Of a stretch of 64,000 bases of DNA, positions 9,521 through 18,062 are shown one piece after another. Each line of letters begins with the position of its first letter. Positions within the stretch are counted from its first letter, which is position 1. The notes beneath the pieces are model-generated. The model did not search any database. It was not told where the DNA came from and was given only the letters and a program-made list of their open reading frames with translations. The translations under genes and the position numbers were made by a program. This DNA comes from Nitrosarchaeum sp. (GTDB lineage Archaea > Thermoproteota > Nitrososphaeria > Nitrososphaerales > Nitrosopumilaceae). Where the stretch lies: NCBI GenBank assembly GCA_003569705.1, contig BGOU01000007.1, positions 1 to 64,000 on the forward strand. The letters run 5' to 3'.

Positions 9521-9823
9521 TTATTTTTTACTCTTTAATTTTTTCATGACATTGGACCAATCAACATCATCGCTTTTACCTTGAGATAGAGCATTTTCAT
9601 AAAGGAGTTCAAAAACCCAACCAATAATTTCACCCCAGATTGCCTTGAGTGAATCTTCATCAGTCCAAACTATGCTTGCCTTAACAGCAGTCATCGCTAA
9701 AATATTGTTAGCGTTTTTACTAGGATGTTTATTCCATTTTTCTATGACTTTGTCACAAAATTCAAGAATTTCATTTTTTGTCAATACAAGTTTATCTGGA
9801 TCAAATGCAGTATTTTTCACCAT
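9521..9823 (-). CDS. Hypothetical protein, 100 residues
   Basis: An alpha-helical soluble protein with a Trp-rich centre (EKWNKHPSK, IVWTDEDSLKAIWGEIIGWVFELL) and a basic end (MKKLKSKK). I do not recognise a family. It is adjacent to and upstream of the SWIM gene on the same strand, suggesting a bicistron. Confidence 0.55.
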   Translation of the reverse strand: MVKNTAFDPDKLVLTKNEILEFCDKVIEKWNKHPSKNANNILAMTAVKASIVWTDEDSLKAIWGEIIGWVFELLYENALSQGKSDDVDWSNVMKKLKSKK

Positions 9824-10007
9824 ACATAGTATAGAAAGTCATAGTAAATTAAAATTTTTTCAGAATTGGATTTTATAATATATGTAATAATCCCCAAAGT
9901 AAAAAGAAGCACGATAATGACAAGTATCATTAATCAGGCACAAATAGCACATGCAAGTTACCAGATATTGCACATATTCAGATCTGACTAAACGTATATT
10001 CATACTG

Positions 10008-10020
10008 CAATTATTATAAA
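10008..10020 (+). promoter_or_regulatory. Candidate TATA box of the permease operon
   Basis: The A/T-only stretch attattataaa lies about 25-30 bases before the TTG start at 10043. In archaea TATA centres sit about 25 bases before transcription start, so the transcript would be nearly leaderless. Confidence 0.4.
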
Positions 10021-10042
10021 CTGAGTTTACCATTTCTGTTTA

Positions 10043-11095
10043 TTGACTTTGAAGAGATATGTTGCTACACGATTAATCACAATGTTTGGAGTTTTGATGA
10101 TTACGTTGCTCATTACAATTGCGCTAGTAGGATCAAATATGGACAATATCTTAAAACAAGGAGTTGCTTTTCAAGTAAGAACTGAAATTACAGAAAATCC
10201 GGCAATTGCAAAAAGTTTTTCATCAGTAGATGAATTTGAATCATTTATTCAGACTCAAACTGAACAGAGAGTAAAGACTTTAGGATTGGATGAACCGTGG
10301 TATTCTCCACAAAGAATTGGTCTAACAATGTATAAAATATTATTCTTAGATTTTGGCCATGCGACATTTCTCACTAGTGATTCAGGTTCATCAGATGTCA
10401 GAGAAATTATTTTAGAAAAACTGCCCAAAACAATTCTACTATTTACAACTGCGACAATAATAATATCAGTAATAGGTATTTTTCTAGGAGCACTGTCAGG
10501 AAGCAAGGTCGGATCAGTAATTGACAGAATAACATCCAGCTTTGCAATAATCAGCTCCAGTTTTCCTGTGTGGTGGATAGGAATGTTGATGATATTTTTA
10601 TTTTCGTTTGTATATCAGATTTTTCCTGCAAGAGCAACACCGTTAATTCCAGTAACAGACCCAAATTATATCGGATCCTTGCTATATCACATGACATTGC
10701 CTTTAATTACAATTGTAATCATAGGTTTTGGATCATGGTCATATTTAGTTAGAAATTTCATAGTAGGAATAATGCAGGAAGATTTCATAATTGCAAAAAA
10801 GACCATGGGAATTAATCAGAAAAAAATAATCTACACTCATGCTCTAAAAAATGCAGCCCCGCCAATAATCACCATTCTAGCACTGAGTTTATCAGGTTCG
10901 CTAGGTGGTGCAATAATTACAGAAGCAGTGTTTGACTGGCCAGGTATGGGCAGACTCTATTTTGAGGCAATTACAGTCATGGATCTTCCCGTAATTATTG
11001 GTGCCACATACGTTTTAACAGTATTTTTCCTGATTAGCATATTTGTTGCAGATTTACTGTATGGGTATTTTGATCCAAGAGTGAGAACAGGATAA
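10043..11095 (+). CDS. DppB/OppB-type ABC transporter permease
   Basis: The 350-residue inner-membrane subunit begins LKRYVATRLITMFGVLMITL and has six predicted membrane helices and a long extracytoplasmic loop after the first. The cytoplasmic EAA loop is near IAKKTMGINQKKIIYTHALKNA. The C-terminus, DLLYGYFDPRVRTG, is typical of DppB. The family imports di- and oligopeptides or nickel chelates. TTG at 10043 or 10049 is the start. Its TAA overlaps the ATG of the next gene by one base, indicating translational coupling. Confidence 0.85.
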   Translation: MTLKRYVATRLITMFGVLMITLLITIALVGSNMDNILKQGVAFQVRTEITENPAIAKSFSSVDEFESFIQTQTEQRVKTLGLDEPWYSPQRIGLTMYKILFLDFGHATFLTSDSGSSDVREIILEKLPKTILLFTTATIIISVIGIFLGALSGSKVGSVIDRITSSFAIISSSFPVWWIGMLMIFLFSFVYQIFPARATPLIPVTDPNYIGSLLYHMTLPLITIVIIGFGSWSYLVRNFIVGIMQEDFIIAKKTMGINQKKIIYTHALKNAAPPIITILALSLSGSLGGAIITEAVFDWPGMGRLYFEAITVMDLPVIIGATYVLTVFFLISIFVADLLYGYFDPRVRTG

Positions 11096-12462
11096 TGAGT
11101 AGCATCACACCACAAGAAATCAAAAAGGAATTTTTTAAAAGTAAGACAGGTATTGCCGGGATCACCATTTTATCGATTTTGATTTTTACATCAATTATTG
11201 TAGTGATTGCAATTCCAGGAGATACTTTCAAAGATTGGAATAATCCAGGAAAGTGGATTTCATATCCCAAAGTTGCCATACCAGTATGGATTAATTTATT
11301 TTTGAGTGAAAAAATTCCGGAACATAAAATTTTGAATACACCAAATGTCAACTATGATATGTCAGGGGACATATCAATTACAACTCATCAATTTGGAATA
11401 AATTTTGACTATGATGATTTTCCAAGTGATTTCATTTATGAGTTTTCTGCAAAGTATTTAGGAAAACCATTGTTACAAATAGATGTAATACGTCCAGATG
11501 GAATACAATTAAAATTATTATCAACATCACTGCCACATTCAGATTTAAATTCAATTCACAGTGAAAGAATATTTTCTACAGATGATGCAATTAGAAAAAA
11601 TCTATATTTACAATCAAACAAGTTTTTATTTTCTTTAAGCAATTTATCTTCGGAAGATATTATTTTTTCTAAAACAGATAACCATGTACCACTAAAAGGA
11701 AATTATGTTTTTTTGATCAAAATGTACGGAGATAATTCAAAAAATCAAATTCCAGAATCCAAACTAATCATAGGAGGTAAAGCTTTTGGAATTATGGGAA
11801 CCGATGAATTGAGACGAGATTTAGCTGTAGGACTGCTCTTGGGAACACCTTTGGCACTTTTCATAGGGTTAGTTGTAGCAATAGCATCAGTGATGATGGG
11901 TTTACTGTACGGAGCATATGCAGGATATAGAGGTAAAAAAACAGACGAAGTAATGATGCGATTTAATGATGTAATCTATGCGCTTCCAGCACTACCATTT
12001 TTAATTATTTTATCAATTACAATTAGTAACAGTATTTTCGTGATGGTGGGATTTTTGATGATATTTGGTTGGGTGGGAGTAGCAAAAGTTGCAAGAAGCA
12101 TGGCATTGCAAATCAAAACTAGAGGATATGTAGAGGCGGCAAATATGATGGGTCAGAAAAATTCAAAGATCGTACTTAGGCATATTTTACCACAATTACT
12201 ACCATATGCGTTTGCCAGTATTGCCATATCAGTACCAGCTGCAATTACAACAGAGGCAGGACTTAGTTTCTTAGGATTGGGCGATCCATCATTTCCAACA
12301 TGGGGTCAAATTTTACATGATGCCAATGTATACGGAGCATCCGCCAGAGGGTTATGGTGGTGGATAATGCCACCAGGAATAATGATAGCAATAACAGGAC
12401 TTGCTTTTGTATTCATAGGTAATGCGCTAGATGTAATTATAAATCCAAAGTTAAAAAGATAA
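11095..12462 (+). CDS. DppC/OppC-type ABC transporter permease with enlarged extracytoplasmic insert
   Basis: The 455-residue partner of the preceding DppB. TM1 lies at about residues 18-38, then a beta-rich insert of about 200 residues (about 50-250) precedes the five-helix permease core. That is longer than the usual DppC of about 300 residues. The EAA loop is ARSMALQIKTRGYVEAANMMG, followed by SFLGLGDPSFPTWGQIL, a hallmark of DppC. No ATPase or substrate-binding protein gene is next to the pair in this window. Confidence 0.85.
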   Translation: MSSITPQEIKKEFFKSKTGIAGITILSILIFTSIIVVIAIPGDTFKDWNNPGKWISYPKVAIPVWINLFLSEKIPEHKILNTPNVNYDMSGDISITTHQFGINFDYDDFPSDFIYEFSAKYLGKPLLQIDVIRPDGIQLKLLSTSLPHSDLNSIHSERIFSTDDAIRKNLYLQSNKFLFSLSNLSSEDIIFSKTDNHVPLKGNYVFLIKMYGDNSKNQIPESKLIIGGKAFGIMGTDELRRDLAVGLLLGTPLALFIGLVVAIASVMMGLLYGAYAGYRGKKTDEVMMRFNDVIYALPALPFLIILSITISNSIFVMVGFLMIFGWVGVAKVARSMALQIKTRGYVEAANMMGQKNSKIVLRHILPQLLPYAFASIAISVPAAITTEAGLSFLGLGDPSFPTWGQILHDANVYGASARGLWWWIMPPGIMIAITGLAFVFIGNALDVIINPKLKR

Positions 12463-12467
12463 TAAAA

Positions 12468-12785
12468 CTAGAGGTCAAATTTTCGAATCAATTCAATAGC
12501 ACTATCATTCAATTTTATTGAATAGCATGATGAGTTTTTATCATTAAATGCTGCCAACTTGTTAGCAAATACTTTTTTGCTGTGACCGCCTTCAGTTGCT
12601 TTGTCTGATTCATCAAAGCAAATAGACATTTGTTTCATGTTTAGATTATTTTTTAGAAGAAAAGCAATGAACTTTTTGTAATTTTCAGTATCAACCCAGT
12701 CCATATTTTTTTCTTTACTTATTCCAATCCATACCTCAATAGAGTTTTGATATAGGACTTTTTTTCTGATTTCATCTAATGCCAT
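12468..12785 (-). CDS. Hypothetical protein, 105 residues
   Basis: An alpha/beta protein with IEVWIGISKEKNMDWVDTEN and MKQMSICFDESDKATEG segments. It has no recognised domain. It converges with the DppC gene (5-base gap) and follows the membrane zinc-ribbon gene by 9 bases on the same strand, so the two are probably cotranscribed. Confidence 0.5.
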   Translation of the reverse strand: MALDEIRKKVLYQNSIEVWIGISKEKNMDWVDTENYKKFIAFLLKNNLNMKQMSICFDESDKATEGGHSKKVFANKLAAFNDKNSSCYSIKLNDSAIELIRKFDL

Positions 12786-12794
12786 TTTTATTCT

Positions 12795-13106
12795 CTAGAA
12801 ATCAGGACGTTGCATTTTAGAACCGCATCTAGGACAAGCCCCACCTTTGTGTTTGTTACTACAAACTAGACACATGTAACGCACTCCAGTACCGCCAGAG
12901 TTCATTCCAAAGAATCCGCCACCAGTTCCAGAATCACCTGATCCACCCATACGACCCATGTATCGTTTTCTTAACAACATTGGAAACGCTATAAAAATAG
13001 CCATAGAAACAACAAGACCGTATGGAAATGGAAGAATCATTTGCAATCCAATACTGATAGCAAGTGACGCAAACAAGAATATCAAATAGGTCTTATAATT
13101 AAACAA
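12795..13106 (-). CDS. Two-TM membrane protein with C-terminal zinc ribbon
   Basis: The 103-residue protein has two membrane helices (about 4-22 and 27-44), a Gly/Ser/Met-rich linker (MGRMGGSGDSGTGGGFFG) and a C-terminal CLVCSNKHKGGACPRCG zinc ribbon. The ribbon is predicted to be cytoplasmic by the positive-inside rule. The function is unknown. Confidence 0.65.
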   Translation of the reverse strand: MFNYKTYLIFLFASLAISIGLQMILPFPYGLVVSMAIFIAFPMLLRKRYMGRMGGSGDSGTGGGFFGMNSGGTGVRYMCLVCSNKHKGGACPRCGSKMQRPDF

Positions 13107-13192
13107 TTCAACAAAATTACATCCAAAATACTTATAAAGTTTTGTCAGTATTTCTCAGTTTTTCTCCATGATAATTTAAGATGTTTTTCAAT

Positions 13193-13633
13193 CTAGATAA
13201 TTGCCAGGGCTATAGAATCTCCGTTACTATCCCAAGCAAAGATATCATCATCCCCATATGGTGATTTTACAATTAATGATACCAATCCAAAGAAGTTATG
13301 AAGATCAGTAACAGATGGATTAGCCGACCCACTTGGATGAGAATGAACTATTCCAACATAACTCATATCAAAAGGCAAAAAAGAGTGAGGGAATCCGGCA
13401 AATGTTGGCCCCGAATAATTAAACGGTGGAATTACCAGCCCGTCAATTAAGACATGTCCCTGTTTTGATTTACCTTTTAAAATAAGAATGCCTTCATTAG
13501 GATGCTTCATTTGACAATAAGACAAAATACTATCTAAAACTTTTTTTTGCAAAGAAATTTGTCTTTCAAGTTTCTTCTTTTTGAACAACATACTAAGATG
13601 ATATAATTTAGATCTAATTAAATTTAGGATCAA
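13193..13633 (-). CDS. JAMM/MPN+ metalloprotease
   Basis: The 146-residue protein has a complete JAMM zinc site: Glu47 in NEGILIL, then H97-S-H99-P, Ser107 and Asp110 in HSHPSGSANPSVTD. Family members cleave isopeptide bonds of ubiquitin-like modifiers; archaeal examples act on SAMP/Urm1-type proteins. The start ATG overlaps the end of the upstream coiled-coil gene by four bases, so the two are translationally coupled. The substrate is unknown. No ubiquitin-like gene is visible nearby. Confidence 0.85.
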   Translation of the reverse strand: MILNLIRSKLYHLSMLFKKKKLERQISLQKKVLDSILSYCQMKHPNEGILILKGKSKQGHVLIDGLVIPPFNYSGPTFAGFPHSFLPFDMSYVGIVHSHPSGSANPSVTDLHNFFGLVSLIVKSPYGDDDIFAWDSNGDSIALAII

Positions 13634-14904
13634 TAAGTAATGGCATAAACAGTATTAGAGAATGTTCTTAGTTTAACTTCAACGTCAGAGATTAATTTTT
13701 TGATGCTAGAATGATCTTCGTTTATCTCAACTTGAAATGTTTTGATTTTTAATTCAGAATCTTTTTTATTAGAAAGAGCATTTTTCAGATCTCTTGTAAG
13801 ATCGGATAATTCATCAGGTTCAAGTATACCCATTTGATTTTCAATGTTTTGTTTTTTATCTACAAAATCATTAACTTGTTTGATAAATCCATCTAATGCT
13901 TCTTCAGTTTCAGTTATTTGAGAGAATGATTTTTCCTGATCTTTGACAGATATTGAACCTGAGGAAATGCCTTTTCGTACATTTTCCAAAATTAATATTA
14001 TTGAATCCCTATTTTTTGAAAGTAATACATCAAAAGGATCTTTAATTAATTGAGACAACAGATGTTTTTGCTCTTTATCCATTGATGAAGCATATTCATA
14101 TCTACTAAGAGGTCTAGAAATTTTTGTAAATTGTGAGTCTATTTCATGTTTTATTTGATTTTTCTTGATGGTGAATTCATCTAAAATTTGTTTTAAATCC
14201 AAAAATTTTTCATATTCATCCGAAGTTTCTATCTTTTTAATTAAATCTTCAATAGAAATAATTTTTTTATCGAGAGAATCCACATAACTGCGAATTTCAT
14301 TAATTCTTTGTTCTTTCTTAACTAGATTATTTTCCACACCATGAATTTCTTTGATGGATTCCAAAATTTCAGCAGATGTGAGTTTTGAATCATCATGGTT
14401 TTTTAATAATTGTTGAATTTTAACGTGATTTGAATTCATTTGGAGTAGAATCTCTTTTAATTTTTCTGCGTATTTTTTGGCAAAAATGTGTATCACTCTG
14501 GTTTGTCGTCCAAGAACGTCTCCAATTTTTTTCAACATTTGATTTAAAATCGCACTTGTGTTTTCAGCATCATCATAAGAGGCGATATTAGGTAAATGCA
14601 TTGCATCCTTTTTGATCATGTCAATTACTTGTTGTTTGCCTCTGACTACAATTATTCTAAGATGTTTATCTATTTCATCAACCTGAAGATTATCTTTTTC
14701 AAGAGTATTTCCAATCATGATGAGCTCTTTAATCAGCGGTTCAGTACTATCTCTGATTGATTTGATATCAGATAGAATCTGCAATGTTCTTAATTCAAGG
14801 ATTTGTCGTATAATTTCAGATACGTCCGATAATCGAATCTGTTTTTGTGAAGGAATTTCTTCAGATTTTTTTTCTTCTTTCTTTTTACTCCATCCAAAGA
14901 CCAT
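13630..14904 (-). CDS. Long coiled-coil protein coupled to the JAMM protease
   Basis: The 424-residue, almost wholly helical, highly charged protein has heptad-like patterns from about residue 25 to 400 (for example RINEIRSYVDSLDKKIISIE). It has a basic start, MVFGWSKKKEEKKSEE, and no membrane segment or Walker motif. It resembles structural or scaffold coiled coils and could act with the JAMM enzyme encoded by the overlapping downstream gene. No homology to CdvB/ESCRT-III is evident by eye. Confidence 0.65.
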   Translation of the reverse strand: MVFGWSKKKEEKKSEEIPSQKQIRLSDVSEIIRQILELRTLQILSDIKSIRDSTEPLIKELIMIGNTLEKDNLQVDEIDKHLRIIVVRGKQQVIDMIKKDAMHLPNIASYDDAENTSAILNQMLKKIGDVLGRQTRVIHIFAKKYAEKLKEILLQMNSNHVKIQQLLKNHDDSKLTSAEILESIKEIHGVENNLVKKEQRINEIRSYVDSLDKKIISIEDLIKKIETSDEYEKFLDLKQILDEFTIKKNQIKHEIDSQFTKISRPLSRYEYASSMDKEQKHLLSQLIKDPFDVLLSKNRDSIILILENVRKGISSGSISVKDQEKSFSQITETEEALDGFIKQVNDFVDKKQNIENQMGILEPDELSDLTRDLKNALSNKKDSELKIKTFQVEINEDHSSIKKLISDVEVKLRTFSNTVYAITY

Positions 14905-14980
14905 TTGTTATAGTTGATCTCTGGGGATTAAATATGTTAGAGAGATAAAATTTAAAACACTCTCAGAAATACAAACAATT

Positions 14981-15441
14981 ATGATAAAAAATGTAAGAAA
15001 GTCATTTCATACTGATTCAGTAAAAAAAACTATTACAATCAAAGCATCAAAAGAAAAAGTTTGGCAGAAAATAAGTAACATTGCAGGACTTTCATCATGG
15101 GTAATAGATGTCAAAAAAACGACATACCTTTCTAAAAAAAAGAGAAATGTAGGGGCAATACGCAAGATTGTATTTACTGATGGCAATACTATAGAAGAGC
15201 ACATAGTTGCATGGAAAGAAGGAGAATATTTCACATATATCGCAACGGATGGATTACCTCTAAGAGCATATATCGCAACATTTCAATCAAGACAAAAAAC
15301 AAAAAAACAACTCAACTAACATGGCAATCTTATTTCAATAGCAAAAAAATGTCAACAAAACAATTTATGAAATTTGTAACATTCATGGGGATGTTTTATG
15401 AAACATCTTTAGAAAATCTAAAAAAATCATTAGAAAAATAG
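14981..15441 (+). CDS. SRPBCC (START-like) domain protein (one-base frameshift)
   Basis: The first frame has KTITIKASKEKVWQKISNI, the characteristic first strand and helices of SRPBCC ligand-binding folds, through YIATDGLPLRAYIATF. The second frame, from about 15280, gives SIKTKNKKTTQLTWQSYF and the long C-terminal helix. Restoring one T in the TTT at 15280-15282 joins them into a protein of about 153 residues of normal family length. Ligand unknown. The upstream neighbour is divergent. Confidence 0.75.
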
Positions 15442-15494
15442 CACTAGGAGATAAATAAATCAAAGTGTAAATAGGATGTCACAAAAATAGATTC

Positions 15495-15825
15495 GTGAGT
15501 GACATACGGTACATCATCATATGTATTGTGCTTATTTTTTCAGGGTTTTTGGATTTTAGGAGTATTTGGACATGATTATCAAATTGCAAACATAGAAGCC
15601 AGTGAATTTGGCAAATGTTATCAATACTATAACGACAAAGAACCAGTTGCAATAGACTGTTCATCCAAGTTATTTGATCAGGCTTTATTTTTCATAATTG
15701 TCATCGTATTGATTATGAGTGGAATCATATCTTTGATCAAGGGGATCAAAGGTAAATGGGATAATGAGGTCAAAACAAAAGACATGGTGGGTCCTGGCGG
15801 GGACAAAAATCTAGAAAAGGACTAG
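15495..15825 (+). CDS. Small two-TM membrane protein (probable frameshift)
   Basis: From GTG at 15495 the frame reads VSDIRYIIICIVLIFSGF, a good first membrane helix. The continuation FWILGVFGHDYQIANIEASE and a second helix (FFIIVIVLIMSGIISLI) lie in the next frame to 15825. Removing one T from the TTTTT at 15546-15550 joins them. Alternatively GTG at 15499 gives one unbroken frame of 108 residues with a poorer N-terminus. A Cys pair (KCYQYY, DCSSK) lies in the loop between helices. Function unknown. Confidence 0.55.
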
Positions 15826-15868
15826 ATATAAAATCAATCAAAGAACAAATTCAGTTATTTTTGAGAGA

Positions 15869-15937
15869 TTATGATTCTTCAAATTCTTTAATATCATCTT
15901 CAATTAATCGTTGAAAATATACTTCTTCGTAAGGCAT
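15869..15937 (-). CDS. Possible 22-residue acidic microprotein
   Basis: ATG at 15937 opens a frame that reads MPYEEVYFQRLIEDDIKEFE and ends ES. It is very acidic and helical, and its amino-acid use is unlike random AT-rich DNA. It stands alone between genes. There is no family evidence, so it is listed as a candidate only. Confidence 0.3.
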   Translation of the reverse strand: MPYEEVYFQRLIEDDIKEFEES

Positions 15938-16116
15938 TGTCTCTTATTTTACTTGCAAAAATTATATTTAACCTTGAGACATACATTGCTCGTAATGCAT
16001 GCCTAAAGTTCAATTATAAAAAATATGAAAATTTCTCAAAACATATCATCAAATAGAAAAGATTGAAAGGGTAAGACTAAAAATTCACCTAAACAAATGT
16101 TGCAAGTAATTTTTTG

Positions 16117-16494
16117 TCAATAGAGTTCAATAATTTTTTTCATATTTCCAAATACTTGTTCTATTTCGATCATTCGTTCATTGAATTGCTCATCAGTTAA
16201 TTCATCTGGTTTTATCAGAGTAATTATTACTTCAGACTCATCACCACTGGGAACTATTCGCATCGGAACATCCCATTTTGATTCTTTATCAATAAACATA
16301 TGATCTAAAATTCCAAGAGATTTGTTTTCATTAAATTTTAATTTAGCATTTCCTCTGGATGTTGAAAAAGACCACCAACCATCAGAAGTCATCTTAGCAT
16401 CAGGCATCATTTTTGGAGGAGAATTCAAAATAGCGTCAAAAGTATCACCTGTTTTTCGATTAACGCGAATAGAAATTGTACGTGATCGAATCAT
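16117..16494 (-). CDS. SRPBCC-like protein
   Basis: The 125-residue protein begins RSRTISIRVNRKTGDTFDAI, the typical strand-helix entry to the SRPBCC fold, continues with DGWWSFSTSRGNAKLKF beta strands, and ends with a long helix (DEQFNERMIEIEQVFGNMKK). No catalytic motif is known for this group. It heads a run of three small minus-strand genes. Confidence 0.65.
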   Translation of the reverse strand: MIRSRTISIRVNRKTGDTFDAILNSPPKMMPDAKMTSDGWWSFSTSRGNAKLKFNENKSLGILDHMFIDKESKWDVPMRIVPSGDESEVIITLIKPDELTDEQFNERMIEIEQVFGNMKKIIELY

Positions 16495-16551
16495 ACCATA
16501 ATATCCAATTAATGATTAAAAAGCATATAGTACAAATTCTTAGCGAGTAGA

Positions 16552-16728
16552 TTATTTATTTAAAAGTTCTTTAATTTTTTTAAGATTTGCAATATTAGAT
16601 TCATGAAAAAGCATCATAGATTCAGACAAGGAATCAGGCAAAACAGTCTTGAGTTTTTGAACTAAGTCATCACCGCTAGATATCATAGTATCAATTAATT
16701 TTTCAATCTCGTTTTTTTCATTAGACAT
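16552..16728 (-). CDS. 58-residue helical microprotein
   Basis: MSNEKNEIEKLIDTMISSGD followed by amphipathic helices to KKIKELLNK. It is soluble and probably coiled coil. It sits 18 bases downstream of the AsnC-type gene on the same strand, so it may be cotranscribed and could be a partner. I recognise no family. Confidence 0.5.
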   Translation of the reverse strand: MSNEKNEIEKLIDTMISSGDDLVQKLKTVLPDSLSESMMLFHESNIANLKKIKELLNK

Positions 16729-16746
16729 TTAATTCACCTAAACAAT

Positions 16747-16980
16747 TCAATTATCTTTTTTTACAAGTGTAGAGATTGTTCTTATTTTTTCTATTTTTTG
16801 GATGTTTCTAGACACAATATCTCTAACTTTTTCAAAATTTTCAGCATCTATCTTTACCATCATATCATGAGTTCCAATAGTTCCAAACACTTCTTTAACC
16901 TGTTCTATTTCTTTTAATTTCTCCATAATAGTCTCTTCTGCACCGAGTTCGCAATTAATCAAAACATATGCAATAGTCAC
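16747..16980 (-). CDS. Stand-alone Lrp/AsnC ligand-binding (RAM) domain protein
   Basis: The 77-residue protein is a complete RAM domain without an HTH: AYVLINCELGAEETIMEKLK, EVFGTIGTHDMMVKIDAENF, then VRDIVSRNIQKIEKIRTIST. Stand-alone RAM proteins form oligomers and bind amino acids or modulate full-length Lrp proteins. The start ATG is clear. Confidence 0.85.
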   Translation of the reverse strand: MTIAYVLINCELGAEETIMEKLKEIEQVKEVFGTIGTHDMMVKIDAENFEKVRDIVSRNIQKIEKIRTISTLVKKDN

Positions 16981-17108
16981 AATACATCAAACTGTGGTAG
17001 GATATTTCAAAGTTTAGATCCAATCTTTTCCTCATTAAAAAATGAGGTATTTTTGGTCAAATTAGTGAAATAGTTGTGGATTATATTCAGAACAAAAAGG
17101 GCTCCAGT

Positions 17109-17198
17109 ATGGGATTAAAGCAAAAAATCAAATCAATGATACAAGATTGTTCTATTTGTAACAAACTAAAATCAAAGAAAGAAGAAACAAAATCTTAG
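17109..17198 (+). CDS. Possible 29-residue Cys-containing microprotein
   Basis: ATG at 17109 opens MGLKQKIKSMIQDCSICNKL followed by KSKKEETKS. It holds one CxxC and is strongly basic. The spacing and composition are plausible for the small Cys proteins seen elsewhere in the window, but support is weak. Confidence 0.3.
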   Translation: MGLKQKIKSMIQDCSICNKLKSKKEETKS

Positions 17199-17371
17199 AA
17201 AATATCAAAGAATCCAAATTCATTTTATTTTCCAGACGTTTATGAAAAATAACATTGGATAAGAGGGATGTTCTCAATTTAAAAAAATGATCGCCTAAAA
17301 AAGGATGAAAATTATTTTACTGTGATGAATCAATATTTTCAATCATATTTTTTTTATTACAAAAATAAGTC

Positions 17372-17740
17372 ATGAAATTTATGAGTGACGTACCACCAGT
17401 AAAACAAAGTTTTGTTCAAGAATTCATGGGTTTTCTTAAGACATTTGGCATTATTGGGTTAGCAATTGCATTTGTCATAGGGGCTGCAGCATCAAAACTA
17501 GTCAGTGCATTAGTAACAGACATTGTTAATCCAGCTGTAGGATTAGCCCTACCATCAGGGGATCTTAAAACACTTCAAAGTAACATTGTTAACAGCGTAA
17601 CTGGTTCTGTTTCTGAATTCAAGTACGGAGACTTTATCGCAAATATCATAGATTTTATAATAATTGCACTAATTGTATTCATAATGTACAAAGTATTATC
17701 AAAATTCAAACTAGTAGATGACAAAACAAAGACGCCCTAA
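17372..17740 (+). CDS. mscL: Large-conductance mechanosensitive channel
   Basis: The 122-residue protein has the MscL N-terminal helix (QEFMGFLKTFGIIGLAIAFVIG) with the small-residue TM1 packing stretch GAAASKLVSALVTDIVNPAVG, a periplasmic loop, TM2 (FIANIIDFIIIALIVFIMYK) and a charged cytoplasmic tail. It forms a pentameric emergency valve releasing osmolytes on hypo-osmotic shock. The length is slightly below the bacterial 136. ATG at 17372 or 17381 could be the start. Confidence 0.88.
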   Translation: MKFMSDVPPVKQSFVQEFMGFLKTFGIIGLAIAFVIGAAASKLVSALVTDIVNPAVGLALPSGDLKTLQSNIVNSVTGSVSEFKYGDFIANIIDFIIIALIVFIMYKVLSKFKLVDDKTKTP

Positions 17741-17850
17741 AAAAGCACATAATTAATTTGCATTTAGTTAGATGTGTCAAAAACAAATATCAACGACATA
17801 TAAAGTGAGATCATATCAAACTTAAAAAGTGAAAAAAATAATCAAATCAC

Positions 17851-18012
17851 ATGTCAAATGATCAAGAAAACCAACAGAAAATAATCGAATTACTAGAAAA
17901 AATTCTAAAAGAGTTATTAGAAATAAAGACAAACACCCAGATCACATCAGATTTTGCCACATTAAGATCAGAGATAATACACAGAACAAAAGGTCAGCAA
18001 GTCAATCCATAA
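17851..18012 (+). CDS. 53-residue helical microprotein
   Basis: MSNDQENQQKIIELLEKILK continues as a leucine-zipper-like helix (ELLEIKTNTQITSDFATLRS) and ends HRTKGQQVNP. The ATG is preceded by an A-rich stretch. It is probably a small coiled-coil oligomer. Function unknown. Confidence 0.5.
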   Translation: MSNDQENQQKIIELLEKILKELLEIKTNTQITSDFATLRSEIIHRTKGQQVNP

Positions 18013-18062
18013 AAACATCAGATAGATACTATGAATTTTTTATTCAAGTACACTATTCAATG

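Noticed and set aside
9917-9991. 24-codon plus frame in the gap before the permease operon
   Set aside because: It is very short, with no conservation evidence and no composition bias.
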